Of a stretch of DNA of 64,000 bases, positions 63,114 through 64,000 are shown piece after piece. How positions within the stretch are numbered: the stretch's first letter is position 1; the number at the start of each line of letters is the position of its first letter. Position numbers and translations under genes: made by a program. This DNA is from Pelomonas lactea. GTDB lineage: Bacteria; Pseudomonadota; Gammaproteobacteria; Burkholderiales; Burkholderiaceae_C. The notes under the pieces were generated by a model. That model made no database searches. It was not told the origin of the DNA and saw nothing but the letters and a program-made list of their open reading frames with translations. Location: assembly GCF_043555885.1 (NCBI RefSeq), contig NZ_JBIGHX010000009.1:124001-188000 (forward strand). The letters run 5' to 3'.

Positions 63114-64000
63114 ATGCCAACCGACGACGACCTCCAGGCCCTGCGCGCGCGCACCGTTGCGCTTGCGCTGGCGCATGCGCCTGCCGACGGGCACCACGCG
63201 ACCGCCCTGCCCTGGCTGCGGCTGATCCGCGCCAGCGCGCCGGCGTTGCCGGTGCCGGCCATCTATGAACCCGGCCTGGTGCTGGTGCTGCAGGGCCGCA
63301 AGCAGGCGCGGCTGGGCGACCGCGTCGTCGACTACGACGCCATGCAGTGCCTGCTGGTGCCGGTGACGGCGCTGCCGCGCGGGCAGGTCGTGGAGGCCAG
63401 CCTCGACAAACCCTATGTCTGCCTGCGGCTGAGCTGCGAGACGCAGGCGCTGGCCGAGCTGCTGCTGGACGGCGACGCGGCCACGGACGCTGCGGGCGCC
63501 GACGCCGGCCTGCACGTCGCGCCGGTCACCGCGCCGCTGCTGGACGCCGCGCAGCGGCTGCTGCAGCTGCTGCACAGCCCGCAAGACCTCAAGACGCTGG
63601 CGCCGCTGGTGCAGCGCGAGATCTTCTACCGGGTGCTGACGGGGCCGCTGGGCCCGCGGCTGCGCGCGCTGGCGCAGGGCGACGGCATGGCACGCCGGCT
63701 CAACCGCGTCATCGAGCAGCTGACGCGCCGCTTCGCCGAGCCGCTGTCCATCGCCGAGCTGGCGGCGCTGGCGCACATGAGCCCGTCGACGCTGCATCAG
63801 CGCTTCAAGCAGCTGACCGCGCTGTCGCCGCTGCAGTTCCAGAAGTCGCTGCGGCTGCAGCACGCGCGCCGGCTGATGCTGGCCGATGGGCTGGACGCCG
63901 CGAGCGCCGCGCACCGCGTCGGCTACGAGAGCCCGTCGCAGTTCAGCCGCGAGTACCGGCGCCTGTTCGGTGCACCGCCGCGCATGGACGTGGGCCAGCT
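63114..64000 (+). CDS. AraC-family regulator, cut by the right edge
   Basis: At least 295 residues with no stop before the window ends; few residues are probably missing, because the second helix-turn-helix is complete. The N-terminal half (RASAPALPVPAIYEPGLVLV, LQGRKQARLGDRVVDYD) matches the AraC N-terminal cupin-like sensor of the PF06719 kind. The C-terminal half has LSIAELAALAHMSPSTLHQR and ASAAHRVGYESPSQFSREYR. It is divergent from the aldo/keto reductase and very likely regulates it. I found it by translating from the ATG at 63114, which has an upstream CACAAT instead of a ribosome site. Confidence 0.92.
   Translation, partial: MPTDDDLQALRARTVALALAHAPADGHHATALPWLRLIRASAPALPVPAIYEPGLVLVLQGRKQARLGDRVVDYDAMQCLLVPVTALPRGQVVEASLDKPYVCLRLSCETQALAELLLDGDAATDAAGADAGLHVAPVTAPLLDAAQRLLQLLHSPQDLKTLAPLVQREIFYRVLTGPLGPRLRALAQGDGMARRLNRVIEQLTRRFAEPLSIAELAALAHMSPSTLHQRFKQLTALSPLQFQKSLRLQHARRLMLADGLDAASAAHRVGYESPSQFSREYRRLFGAPPRMDVGQ

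Overview
The window is about 70% G+C with very dense, tightly spaced genes and no rRNA, tRNA, insertion sequence, prophage block or CRISPR array that I can recognise. The protein families point to a betaproteobacterium of the order Burkholderiales, probably a Roseateles/Mitsuaria/Rubrivivax-type genus. They include the def-fmt-htpX neighbourhood, the lysM-dprA-smg block, a paired cyanophycin synthetase locus, a PEP-CTERM protein and a reductive pyrimidine operon with a RutR-like regulator. That placement is inference from gene content, not from a marker-gene comparison. Because of the base composition almost every real gene has a long mirror reading frame on the other strand; these were left out. 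No stretch over 300 bases lacks a gene; the longest gap is the 220 bases at 15097-15316.

Layout. (1) 1-8.7 kb: a TetR regulator (cut by the left edge) divergent from a compact operon for reductive uracil/thymine catabolism: preT-preA, mmsA, an NCS1 nucleobase permease, hydA (dihydropyrimidinase) and an N-carbamoyl-beta-alanine amidohydrolase. Together they import a pyrimidine base, reduce it, open the ring, release the beta-amino acid and oxidise the resulting semialdehyde to an acyl-CoA. The beta-amino-acid transaminase is not in the window. (2) 8.8-19.1 kb: mixed single genes: cupin, AraC regulator, exported serine protease, ilvD, a MerR/membrane-protein divergent pair with a clear MerR-type operator, a soluble PilJ/chemoreceptor-like protein, an exported alpha/beta hydrolase, an aminotransferase, an AhpD-like protein and an LprI-MliC protein. 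(3) 19.1-26.6 kb: the cyanophycin locus. A DUF1854 gene and an ABC transporter run leftwards; two cyanophycin synthetase genes run rightwards; a perfect 17-bp palindrome lies between them. The first synthetase is shortened and has lost its Mur-ligase P-loop. (4) 26.7-35.7 kb: exported truncated globin, metallo-beta-lactamase-fold hydrolase, unusual NRAMP-like transporter, CadR-like MerR regulator, pyruvate kinase, GNAT, XRE/cupin regulator divergent from an EamA transporter, periplasmic binding protein, M20 peptidase. (5) 35.8-43.3 kb: malic enzyme, a diguanylate cyclase, a phage-type N-acetylmuramidase overlapping an SH3 protein, pgk with a tandem repeat at its 3' end, and AzlCD. (6) 43.4-57.8 kb: LuxR regulator, PEP-CTERM protein, GIN-domain protein, lipoprotein, htpX, fmt, def, then lysM-dprA-smg on the other strand, an intrinsic terminator, DUF1631, and yajC-secD-secF. 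(7) 57.9-64 kb: a degenerate GGDEF protein, a YcaQ-like winged-helix protein, an MFS exporter, an aldo/keto reductase and a divergent AraC regulator cut by the right edge.

A theme across the window is that at least eleven genes, five of them transcription regulators, have no Shine-Dalgarno sequence. Instead they carry a -10-like hexamer (CACAAT, CAGAAT or TAnnnT) ending 6-9 bases before the start codon, the geometry of leaderless mRNAs. The cyanophycin locus and this promoter pattern are the two observations I would follow first.
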